A stretch of DNA of 33,682 nucleotides from Methanosarcina spelaei. GTDB taxonomy: Archaea; Halobacteriota; Methanosarcinia; Methanosarcinales; Methanosarcinaceae. Each line of letters begins with the position of its first letter. The first letter of the stretch is position 1. Below the pieces are notes generated by a model. The model was not told where the DNA came from and ran no database searches. It saw nothing but the letters and a program-made list of their open reading frames with translations. Positions 8,245 through 15,012 of this stretch are shown piece after piece. Location of the stretch: NCBI RefSeq assembly GCF_002287235.1, contig NZ_LMVP01000335.1:1-33682 (forward strand), given 5' to 3'. The translations under genes and the position numbers were made by a program.

Positions 8245-8460
8245 ATGCCCAAAAGCGTTGCTGATCTAAATAAAGACATAAGTACTAAGACACTGGAAAT
8301 GGAAGAGGGGGTATCAAAGTTCAATTCCGCAGTAATGCAGCTTCAGGCGGAGAATCAGGAAAAAGCCATGCAGATTCAATCTGGAGTCGCAGAAATTAGA
8401 TCAGGAGTAGATGAAGAGATAAAAAATATCAATCTCTATACTAAAGAATTCTATGGATAA
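8245..8460 (+). CDS. small helical protein in gvpC position
   Basis: A 71-residue protein; ATG 8245 is chosen over 8221 because a near-perfect AAGGAGGTC site lies just upstream. The sequence is hydrophilic and predicted to be almost all helix. It has Gln-rich stretches (SAVMQLQAENQEKAMQIQ) and a short internal repeat (SGVAEIR, SGVDEEI). It sits between the gvpA copies and gvpN, the position of gvpC in haloarchaea. GvpC is a helical protein that binds and stiffens the outside of the vesicle in repeats of about 33 residues. The position and helical, Gln-rich character make a miniature GvpC-like role possible, but I see no certain homology. A plain unknown coiled-coil protein is the alternative. 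Confidence 0.6.
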   Translation: MPKSVADLNKDISTKTLEMEEGVSKFNSAVMQLQAENQEKAMQIQSGVAEIRSGVDEEIKNINLYTKEFYG

Positions 8461-8724
8461 TGGAATTAAAGCAAATCTAAAAAGAATAAAAATACATTTG
8501 TAATCGGTTAGGACTCAAGCCAAAATAACAGACTTAATGACTTCCCCCAAACGCGCCATATTGAGAAATATTGGAACGAGTTGAGTGATTAAAGGATCAT
8601 TGAGAAGGTTATTTGTGATAGGCCCTTAAGGAGTTTATCAACTCCATAGTAAATACTCAAATTAAAGTATATTCTTTAGATTTGGTAGCGAACATTCTAA
8701 ATACGAATGTATTTTTATTGCACT

Positions 8725-8750
8725 GTAAAAGAGTTATTTAACTCTTTTAC
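8725..8750. terminator. perfect 11-bp hairpin
   Basis: GTAAAAGAGTT, loop ATTT, AACTCTTTTAC. A second hairpin (GGAGTT, loop TATC, AACTCC) lies at 8630-8645. Both are downstream of the gvpC-position gene and may end or process its transcript. Archaeal termination relies more on U-tracts, so this is tentative. Confidence 0.4.
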
Positions 8751-8773
8751 TTATGTTATTATTATAGGTCTCC

Positions 8774-8878
8774 ATTTCATAGATTTGCATTTTATAAATC
8801 TGAATTTCACAAATTTGCATTTCATAAATCTGAATTTCATAGATTTGCATTTCATAAATCTGAATTTCATAGATTTGC
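8774..8878. repeat. 15-bp tandem repeat, seven units
   Basis: Seven 15-bp units alternate between the forms ATTTCATAGATTTGC and ATTTCATAAATCTGA. Because 15 is a multiple of 3, both strands stay open through it (five-residue repeats such as FINLN on plus and QIYEM on minus). The surrounding short frames lack ribosome sites, so I treat it as a non-coding minisatellite. Confidence 0.85.
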
Positions 8879-9273
8879 ATTTTCTTATCTGCGTTTCCGT
8901 GATATAACTTATAATTCCACACCAAACTAAAGAGGATACAAATCACAATCTGGTACTTCACACCATTATAGAAAAAAATTAAGAAAGACATGTAGCTCTT
9001 TGCTATTTTACATAGTGATAACTACTGTGTAGACAAGATATAACTCTATAAAAAAATCGTCCTCATAAACCGATATAGAAACGGAGCTTTTGAAACTTTA
9101 AATCAATAATACGTAAGTTACTCAATGAAGTATATGTAAGTTACTCAACGAAGTCCATTAAGTATCAAACTCATACTCATTTGACATAAATCCTGATAAT
9201 TTTTACCTTTGAAGACAAACAATATTCAACACAAAACAAATCTCGAGGACTATGACTAAAAGAGGAAAGAAAA

Positions 9274-10377
9274 ATGGTATATAAAGCGACGCATCAGAGA
9301 ATAATAAGGGGTAAACCTATTCACAAAACCTTAGAGGAAACAAAACAGGAATCAGTTGATGGCGATCTGAAAAATATAAATGAACCATTTAAGTCCAGTG
9401 CGAACTTAAAAAATAGTTATAAAGAAAAAAAGTATCTGGTTCCTGAAATGGAGTGTTTTATCAATAGTTCTGAAATCCAAGAATTAAGTGAAAGAATAAA
9501 ACTATGGGTAAAAGCCGGATACCCTGTACATTTGATTGGTCCTACAGGTTGTGGAAAAACAAGTCTTGCTGTACATATTGCAAAAGAACTTGGACGTCCT
9601 GTCGTATGGATTAATGGAGACGAGTCTCTTACGACAAAAGATCTCATAGGTGGATATGCTCAAATCAAGCAGGAGTCGATAAGGGACAATTATATTCATA
9701 ATGTACTAAAAAGTTCAGATGTCATAAAACCTGAGTGGACTGACAATCCTCTGGCTATTGCATGCAAGTACGGATATACTCTCATATATAACGAATTTTC
9801 CAGGGCAAAACCATTTGCAAATAACGTTTTACTCTCGGTTTTTGAAGAAGGGATACTTGAACTACCTTCCAGGTTTGGTGAGGAAAAATACATAAAAGTA
9901 CATCCGGATTTCAGGGCAATTCTGACAAGTAATTCGGTTGAGTACGCAGGAGTTCATGTTCCTCAGGACGCTTTGCTGGATCGAATGGTAGGCATATATA
10001 TGGACTACTATAGTTTTGAAACTGAAGTTCAGATAGTGAAAGGTCATACAGGCATATCTGAGAAAGAATCTGAAAAAATAGTATCTACCATCCGGAAAAT
10101 AAGAGATCAGACTACTGAAGCTCAGAAACCTGGAATCAGGTCTGGCATTATGGTTGGAAAAGCTGTGAAAAATTTGAATGATAATGTAAAAGATTATTTT
10201 GAACAGCTATTCGTCGATGTAATTGCAACAAAAACAAGTTCCAATGCTGAACTGCTTAAGAAAAAGAAACTCGTAATTGACGTCATATCAGAGCTGAACT
10301 CTGAAAATACAGATTCTAATGCTGAACCACATAGGAAAGAGAAGCCTGTAAATAAAGCAGTGTTAAAGACTGCGTAA
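9274..10377 (+). CDS. gvpN: gas vesicle assembly ATPase GvpN
   Basis: A 367-residue MoxR-type AAA+ ATPase. The Walker A motif GPTGCGKTS is at residues 89-97 and the Walker B-like TLIYNEFSRA at about 169-178. A SNSVEYAG segment and a LLDRM motif follow, as in GvpN/CbbQ/NirQ/MoxR proteins. GvpN is a cytoplasmic ATPase needed for vesicles to reach full width in haloarchaea. The N-terminal 50 residues are basic and poorly structured, and the C-terminal 35 are Lys/Glu-rich. An AGAGGAAAG site precedes ATG 9274. The order gvpA-(C)-N-O matches haloarchaeal clusters. The sequence is about 20 residues longer than typical GvpN, mainly at the ends. Confidence 0.95.
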   Translation: MVYKATHQRIIRGKPIHKTLEETKQESVDGDLKNINEPFKSSANLKNSYKEKKYLVPEMECFINSSEIQELSERIKLWVKAGYPVHLIGPTGCGKTSLAVHIAKELGRPVVWINGDESLTTKDLIGGYAQIKQESIRDNYIHNVLKSSDVIKPEWTDNPLAIACKYGYTLIYNEFSRAKPFANNVLLSVFEEGILELPSRFGEEKYIKVHPDFRAILTSNSVEYAGVHVPQDALLDRMVGIYMDYYSFETEVQIVKGHTGISEKESEKIVSTIRKIRDQTTEAQKPGIRSGIMVGKAVKNLNDNVKDYFEQLFVDVIATKTSSNAELLKKKKLVIDVISELNSENTDSNAEPHRKEKPVNKAVLKTA

Positions 10378-10410
10378 GTATTCAAAATACACTTGCGGAT
10401 TAATTAAAGT

Positions 10411-10460
10411 TGCGCTGGCGTATCTCTATGTAAGCAATAGATCACATTAACGCCACCGCA
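10411..10460 (+). other. GC-rich intercistronic hairpin between gvpN and gvpO
   Basis: TGCGCTGGCGT (10411-10421) pairs with ACGCCACCGCA (10450-10460) with one mismatch in 11, and CTAT/ATAG arms can pair inside the loop. It is clearly richer in GC than its surroundings. It could be a processing or stability element in the gvpNO mRNA, or a terminator that reduces readthrough to gvpO. Confidence 0.5.
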
Positions 10461-10602
10461 GTATGTTTCATGAAATTGGATAATAATTTAAACTTTGTTA
10501 GTTTCAGCAAAATTTCGCAAATGAAAGAGTGGATAAGTAAGGATAAGTGTAGAACAACTGTCCCTATAAATGCGAAATTTAAAAGGAATTTGGAGAGTTT
10601 TT

Positions 10603-10953
10603 ATGGAATTAAAATCTGGGAAAAAAATCAGAGGCAAAGAAAAAGGGGAAGAAATGAACTCTAATGTAAAAGAAACCCAAACCAGGACAATTTCATTAAT
10701 TGAAAACCTTGATAAAGCAATTTTTGTGATTGAGAAAATTACCCGAAAGAAAGCGGAAGGAGTAGTAAGTGTATCCAGAGAAGAGGATATCACAAAATTC
10801 ATAGTTGAGGTCCTTGAAAGAAAGTCAATTCCCGATACACAGGATATACTGAGTATCTATGAAATGAACTTTAACTCAAGTATGGAGATTATGGACTATA
10901 ATAAAATAGGGATGCGGCGTAGATCTGACATGTTCGTACAAGAAGAGGACTAA
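10603..10953 (+). CDS. gvpO: gas vesicle protein GvpO
   Basis: ATG 10603 gives 116 residues, with a TTGGAG site about 9 bp upstream. ATG 10570 and ATG 10654 are alternatives in the same frame. The C-terminal half has the GvpO (PF05800) pattern: FIVEVLERKSIPDTQDILSI, then YEMNF...EIMDYNKIGMRRRSDMF. In halophiles GvpO is essential for vesicle formation and has been linked to gvpACNO mRNA level or stability. Its N-terminal half here is Lys/Glu-rich. It follows gvpN after a 225-bp gap with a stable hairpin. Confidence 0.9.
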   Translation: MELKSGKKIRGKEKGEEMNSNVKETQTRTISLIENLDKAIFVIEKITRKKAEGVVSVSREEDITKFIVEVLERKSIPDTQDILSIYEMNFNSSMEIMDYNKIGMRRRSDMFVQEED

Positions 10954-11273
10954 AGATCAAAATATAATATATCTAGCTGGTTAACGATTCCATGCACAGC
11001 TTTGAACGTTGAATATATTTTTAATGTAATTTATACGCTAATTTAGAGAAGAACATTCACTGGAAGCTCTGCATATTAACCGAACACGTATGGACATATA
11101 ATGCTTGTTCTTATTGAAAGCAAGTCCGCGTAAGGAATCAAAATTCTTGATGCGTTTAATAATATTTCGATATAACTTCAAACCTACGTAAAAACGATTC
11201 GATAAGCATAGCAAATGAAGTTTTGAATTGATATTTAATGTAAACTGCTTTGCGAAGTTGGGAAGGGTATTCG
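10954..11273. other. intergenic region upstream of gvpF
   Basis: No gene is seen in 320 bp. Several AT-rich TATA-like words occur (about 11010-11030 and 11160-11175), so gvpF-gvpG-12189 could have its own promoter. A single GGTTAAC near 10979 resembles the centre of the gvp palindrome but lacks the flanking arms. Confidence 0.35.
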
Positions 11274-11933
11274 ATGAAGCTCGCGCCTGAAAATAGTAAG
11301 TATGTCTATTGCATAATCAAATCCCAAGAAGAAACTATAAGCTTTGGTAATATAGGTTTTCAGGGACACGAGGTATATACACTGGACTGCATGGATTTTT
11401 GTCCTGTTGTAAGCGATGAGCCATTTAAAAAATATGAAATAGATAACGAAGAGGAAATAAATATTCATCAAAATGTAGTCAAGGAAGTAATGAAAGATTA
11501 TAGCATTATCCCGGTAGCATACGGAATGGGATTCAAGAATAAAAAACTAATACAAGTCTCCATACGTGCAGGAAAAAAAGCTATTAAAAAATCTTTTACA
11601 CTGGTGGATAATAAGGTAGAACTCGGGATAAAAATATTTTTACCAAAGGATACTGAAATAGACAATGAAAAGAGAGAACATTGTAAAACTGAATCAACTG
11701 AAAACTTTGAGAAAATAACTTCTCAATCGAAGAGTCTTAACCTTTTTAGCCCACGCCTTTTGATGAATACTACTTATCTTGTAGATAAGGAGAAAATTCA
11801 AATTTTCTCAGATGAAGTTGAGAAACTTAAACTAAAGTATAGTGATTATAAATTTCGATATAGCGGACCCTGGCCACCATATAATTTTGTAGATATACAT
11901 ATATTATCAAATAAGAAGGGTGGCTTCAGGTAA
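11274..11933 (+). CDS. gvpF: gas vesicle protein GvpF (GvpF/L family)
   Basis: A 219-residue protein of the GvpF/L family (PF06386). ATG 11274 is preceded by GGGAAGGG. It begins with the family strand KYVYCIIKSQ and ends with the signature YSGPWPPYNFVDIHI, shared with GvpL at 14212. GvpF is a minor vesicle protein that contacts GvpA in halophiles and may keep it soluble before assembly. The central part (about residues 120-170) is divergent. The stop overlaps the next start (TAATG), so gvpF and gvpG are translationally coupled. Its position right after gvpO and before gvpG supports the name gvpF over gvpL. Confidence 0.92.
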   Translation: MKLAPENSKYVYCIIKSQEETISFGNIGFQGHEVYTLDCMDFCPVVSDEPFKKYEIDNEEEINIHQNVVKEVMKDYSIIPVAYGMGFKNKKLIQVSIRAGKKAIKKSFTLVDNKVELGIKIFLPKDTEIDNEKREHCKTESTENFEKITSQSKSLNLFSPRLLMNTTYLVDKEKIQIFSDEVEKLKLKYSDYKFRYSGPWPPYNFVDIHILSNKKGGFR

Positions 11934-12214
11934 TGTTTGTCTTTGATGATATTCTTTTGAGAATGATAGGAATTTCAATTCCTGGACTCGATCTCATTTC
12001 AAACATAGAAACAATAAGGGACTTTGCTTACAGAGAACTTTACAACGTGGATAAAATTAAAAACAAAATCAAGGAAAATCAACTGCTTTACGAATTTGAT
12101 GAGATCTCGACAGAAGAATATGAAGAAAAGAAAAGCGAGCTCATGAGACAATTAAAATTTGCAGAAAGAGTTTTGGAGACGAATCTTAATGTCAGAACCG
12201 ACATATTTTCCTGA
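11933..12214 (+). CDS. gvpG: gas vesicle protein GvpG
   Basis: A 93-residue protein starting at the TAATG overlap with gvpF. The N-terminus is hydrophobic and the rest is helical: NKIKENQLLYEFDEISTEEY then EEKKSELMRQL. This is the GvpG family (PF05120), normally about 80 residues and encoded directly after gvpF. GvpG is a minor protein needed for vesicle formation and interacts with GvpF/L-type proteins. The next frame (ATG 12189) overlaps its last 26 bases. Confidence 0.92.
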   Translation: MFVFDDILLRMIGISIPGLDLISNIETIRDFAYRELYNVDKIKNKIKENQLLYEFDEISTEEYEEKKSELMRQLKFAERVLETNLNVRTDIFS

Positions 12215-12497
12215 TAAATTCTCGAAAAAAGGAGCGGAAAAAAATTCAAAACTTATAAAAGCCAAAGAGAAGTCTTTTGGGTTGTACAACTTTCTTAAAT
12301 TACTTGAAGAAATGGATAATCAAGGTATAACTCAAAAGTCCGGATCAGGCAAAATCGATGGGCCTTTCAGCTCAAAAGCTGAATATAATTACAATATAAC
12401 TATTGATACACACTCAAGTGATTTTCACACTCTGAAAACTCACCCCAACCTTTTAACCAAAAACCCTGTGAAACGCCATCGTAAAAAGCGAATATAA
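12189..12497 (+). CDS. small protein resembling the N-terminal part of GvpH
   Basis: A 102-residue basic protein whose ATG 12189 lies inside the end of gvpG, so it is translationally coupled. It has the stretch FGLYNFLKLLEEMDNQG followed by SGSGKIDGPFSSKAEYNYNI. The pattern (short leucine-rich helix, then G.G, then Y.Y.I) resembles the N-terminal segment I recall in haloarchaeal GvpH, where it precedes an Hsp20 domain. Here there is no Hsp20 domain and the tail is Lys/Arg/His-rich. It occupies the H slot after gvpG, while a full Hsp20-type GvpH lies at 13253. It may be a split or diverged GvpH relative; this is an inference. Confidence 0.55.
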   Translation: MSEPTYFPDKFSKKGAEKNSKLIKAKEKSFGLYNFLKLLEEMDNQGITQKSGSGKIDGPFSSKAEYNYNITIDTHSSDFHTLKTHPNLLTKNPVKRHRKKRI

Positions 12498-12573
12498 GCA
12501 TTTTTTCTTTAGTTAAGTAACTACGATGTGTGCTAACTGAAGGCCTTTCAATATGTTCTGTAATTCTGGTCAA

Positions 12574-12589
12574 TGGCGGTTAACTGCCA
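12574..12589. promoter_or_regulatory. 16-bp palindrome upstream of gvpJ
   Basis: TGGCGGTTAACTGCCA differs by one base from the perfect palindrome at 6878-6893 before gvpA1. It lies 159 bp before the gvpJ start and 77 bp after the previous stop. This supports a second, co-regulated gvp promoter here. Confidence 0.6.
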
Positions 12590-12641
12590 ATGGGATTCGT
12601 ACTAAGCATAAATTAATGGGACTCGTACTAAGCATAAATTA
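12589..12641 (+). repeat. 26-bp tandem duplication next to the gvp palindrome
   Basis: Two adjacent copies of a 26-bp unit beginning ATGGGA(T/C)TCGTACTAAG follow directly after the palindrome and differ at one base. They may be part of the same regulatory region. Confidence 0.7.
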
Positions 12642-12747
12642 AATTGAAAATTCATCTGTCAAAAAGTTAACCGACTGAGCACTCAGTTCTACCGCGCAAA
12701 TAATAAAAATATTAGAAAGTTTTAGAAATCATCAAAAGAGGTAAATT

Positions 12748-13161
12748 ATGAGCGGAAATAGTAATGCAAGTGTTGTAAGAGAATCCGCGGGACTTGTGGA
12801 TGTAATAGATCGAGTTTTGGATAAAGGACTTGTACTTAATGCTGATATTTCAGTATCCATCGCGGGAACTGAGCTTCTTGGAATAAAAATTACGGCTACC
12901 CTGGCATCCTTTGAAACCGCAGCAAAATATGGACTTGAGTTTCCTTCGGGAACAAATCTTGATGCTCCGGCCTGGAAGAGAACAGATATAAATTATGCAA
13001 ATTGTCCTGAGTGTGGGAATCGTAGAGAAGAAAAACTCTTAATCGAAAAAGGATGCCCGATTTGCGGATGGACAAGCCCACTTTCCAAGAAAAAACATGC
13101 AATAATCCCTGCAAGTTACATAGAACTCGATCAGGATGGGAACTACATTCCTGAGAAATAA
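12748..13161 (+). CDS. gvpJ: GvpJ with C-terminal zinc ribbon
   Basis: A 137-residue protein. Residues about 14-70 are a GvpA paralogue of the J type: LVDVIDRVLDKGLVLNADIS, ELLGIKITATLASFETAAKY, GLEFPSG. The ETAA.YGLEFP segment is typical of GvpJ. After it, residues 86-107 form a zinc ribbon with CPECG (Cys86, Cys89) and CPICG (Cys103, Cys106). GvpJ is a minor GvpA-like component thought to shape the conical vesicle tips or start assembly. The ribbon is not part of the GvpJ proteins I know and could bind nucleic acid or a partner protein. An AGAGGT site precedes the ATG. It is the first gene after the second gvp palindrome. Confidence 0.9.
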   Translation: MSGNSNASVVRESAGLVDVIDRVLDKGLVLNADISVSIAGTELLGIKITATLASFETAAKYGLEFPSGTNLDAPAWKRTDINYANCPECGNRREEKLLIEKGCPICGWTSPLSKKKHAIIPASYIELDQDGNYIPEK

Positions 13162-13252
13162 AATTAGCTGTAATAGGTATTGCTGTCAGTTTATTACTTT
13201 ATAAATTACCTTGTATAGGAGTGGCAACCCGATTAATTGGGAGGGATCAATC

Positions 13253-13909
13253 ATGGGCAATGATGATGAGAAAAATGAAAATGAGAAAGAAACAAAAACT
13301 GACATAAAAAAAGAAGACCTGGAAAAAAAAGTCCAATACTTGGAAAATAGAATTAAAGAACTTGAACAGAGAGTAGAAGAACGCAGAACTACAGATTATG
13401 AACATGCTAGCTTAGTAGGAGATATTGTAGGATCAATTCCAGGCTTCAGCAGAATCATAAAAGTTCTCGAAAAGACCTCTCCAGAATTCAGGCAGAAAAT
13501 TACTGAGACAGATATGGAAATAAAACATAGGCTTGAAACTGGATGGAGTAGCAAACCAGTAGTAAGCTATGGACTATCAATAAGACCTCTGTCTACAAGA
13601 AACAAATCTTCTAATGTTCCAGGTACAGTTTCAAGAGAAAGGAAAAAAGTAATGTTAGAGGGTTCAGAGCCAGCAGAACCTATTTTTGATGTGTTTGAAA
13701 AACAGGACTTTGTTTATGTAATAGCTCAAATTCCTGATGTAGAGGAGCAAGATATAAACATAGAAATTCAGGATGACGTGCTGGATATTTCTGCAGGTAT
13801 TTACAGTAAAAAGATTTCATTGCCATGTAAATCGGGGTCAATTGAAGAAAAAAGCTACAAGAATGGTGTACTTCAGCTGAAGATAAAAAGGGAAAAAAAT
13901 GTCAATTAA
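13253..13909 (+). CDS. gvpH: Hsp20-like gas vesicle protein GvpH
   Basis: ATG 13253 (site GGGAGG) gives 218 residues. Residues 20-46 form a charged coiled coil (KVQYLENRIKELEQRVEERR). Residues 50-110 are a linker with SYGLSIRPL. Residues 143-213 form a small heat-shock (alpha-crystallin) domain: FDVFEKQDFVYVIAQIPDVE up to NGVLQLKIKR. This matches the GvpH type of Hsp20 protein, which binds GvpF/L-like proteins and may act as a chaperone in assembly. The N-terminal coiled coil is longer than I recall for haloarchaeal GvpH. Its stop overlaps the gvpK start by 11 bases. Confidence 0.8.
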   Translation: MGNDDEKNENEKETKTDIKKEDLEKKVQYLENRIKELEQRVEERRTTDYEHASLVGDIVGSIPGFSRIIKVLEKTSPEFRQKITETDMEIKHRLETGWSSKPVVSYGLSIRPLSTRNKSSNVPGTVSRERKKVMLEGSEPAEPIFDVFEKQDFVYVIAQIPDVEEQDINIEIQDDVLDISAGIYSKKISLPCKSGSIEEKSYKNGVLQLKIKREKNVN

Positions 13910-14273
13910 TATTGATGAAAACAATTTAAAAAAAGGATTATTGGGTCTTGTTGTAGCCCTTGTTGAGATTATCCAGGACTTACTTGAGAAACAGGCATTG
14001 TTGAGAATAGAAAACGGATCTTTGAGTGAAGAAGAGGTTGAAAGGCTCGGAGAAGCCCTTTTTGACCTTCAAGAAGCACTTGAAGCCATAAAAATTGATA
14101 ACGAGCTTGAAGATTGTGTTTATTCTGTGCGAGAAGGATTGGATAAGGTAGTAGATCAGGTAATTGATAAATTTTTAAATCCAACAAGGTGGATTGAGGA
14201 AGCTGATAAAAATGAAAGAAATAACACAGGAGAGTTGCCTATATCTCTACTCAATTGTGAACACAGCCGCTGA
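13899..14273 (+). CDS. gvpK: gas vesicle protein GvpK
   Basis: A 124-residue protein of the GvpK family (PF05121), starting at ATG 13899 within the end of gvpH. It shows the family pattern GLLGLVVALVEIIQDLLEKQ, then ALLRIENGSLSEEEVERLG and EALFDLQEALE. It is helical and soluble. GvpK is a minor component required for vesicle formation in haloarchaea and Bacillus. The last 20 residues are also covered by the start of gvpL in another frame, giving a 62-base overlap. Confidence 0.93.
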   Translation: MSINIDENNLKKGLLGLVVALVEIIQDLLEKQALLRIENGSLSEEEVERLGEALFDLQEALEAIKIDNELEDCVYSVREGLDKVVDQVIDKFLNPTRWIEEADKNERNNTGELPISLLNCEHSR

Positions 14274-15012
14274 ACAAAATCTGGGACCTATTGGGATTAA
14301 TGACAATTCTGTGTACACAATTGTTTATAGAGATATTGCTGCAGCTGTACATTTCTCAGAGACAAAACCCAAAGCAGCAAAGGATGAACAACAGGCAAAA
14401 GAATGGATATTTTCTCATAATTATGCAATTGATAAGCTCACTGAAAAATTCAACACCATCCTCCCGTTTTCTTTCGGGTGTGTAGCACAAGGGAACGATG
14501 AAATCATAAGATCCTGGATGCAGAAGAACTATGATTCTTTTAAAAGTGAGCTTGAAAGACTGAGTGATACTGCAGAATATTTAGTTCAAATCTTCTATGA
14601 CCCAAAAGTACTTGCTGAAAAAGTCCTCAAAGAGAACCCTGATCTTCAAGCATTGAATGCAAAAATAGATGGAGGGTCCAAGGGGAAAAACTACATCCTT
14701 AAAAAACAGTTTGATGTCCGGCGGGACCACGCCATAATGAACGAGCTTTCGATACTTGGAACCGAGTTTGGGAACGCTATATATGAGAATACAATGGAGA
14801 TGATTCATGAAGAAAAAAGTTTCCATGTTCCGGAAAAATATAAGGGCAAAAAATCTGTGATTACACTTTCTTGTCTTGTTTCCAATAGAAGTGTTGAAAA
14901 TTTAGGGCATGTCCTTGATCAAATAAATCAACGTGAAGGTTTTACAGTCAGATTTACGGGACCATGGGCACCGTTTAGTTTTGTTGATCTTAAAAGGGAT
15001 TTTCAAACATGA
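14212..15012 (+). CDS. gvpL: gas vesicle protein GvpL (GvpF/L family)
   Basis: ATG 14212 gives 266 residues. The family N-terminus (CLYLYSIVN) starts at residue 9 and the signature FTGPWAPFSFVDLKR is at the C-terminus. There is an ILPFSFGCVA strand near residue 87. GvpL is a minor GvpF/L-family protein that in halophiles interacts with several accessory Gvps and may serve as a platform for early assembly. The start must be at or very near 14212 to include the first strand, so the 62-base overlap with gvpK is real. The stop overlaps the gvpM start (ATGA). Confidence 0.92.
   Translation: MKEITQESCLYLYSIVNTAAEQNLGPIGINDNSVYTIVYRDIAAAVHFSETKPKAAKDEQQAKEWIFSHNYAIDKLTEKFNTILPFSFGCVAQGNDEIIRSWMQKNYDSFKSELERLSDTAEYLVQIFYDPKVLAEKVLKENPDLQALNAKIDGGSKGKNYILKKQFDVRRDHAIMNELSILGTEFGNAIYENTMEMIHEEKSFHVPEKYKGKKSVITLSCLVSNRSVENLGHVLDQINQREGFTVRFTGPWAPFSFVDLKRDFQT

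Larger units (their letters stand above)
8461..9273. other. 813-bp gap between the gvpC-position gene and gvpN
   Basis: I see no convincing gene here. The gap contains two hairpins (8630-8645 and 8725-8750), a 15-bp tandem repeat (8774-8878), and a pair of 21-bp direct repeats, ACGTAAGTTACTCAATGAAG-type, at 9111-9131 and 9134-9154. The hairpins may terminate the upstream transcript, and gvpN probably has its own promoter. Confidence 0.45.

Noticed and set aside
8774-8878. CRISPR-like array
   Set aside because: Units are 15 bp and contiguous, with no unique spacers, and no cas genes are in the window.
8707-8991. Two opposing small frames with five-residue repeats, one resembling pentapeptide repeats
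   Set aside because: Both are produced by the 15-bp tandem repeat; neither has a ribosome site or a recognisable non-repeat domain.
10977-10984. A GGTTAAC word as a third copy of the gvp palindrome
   Set aside because: The flanking arms TGGC and GCCA are absent, so it does not match beyond the six central bases.
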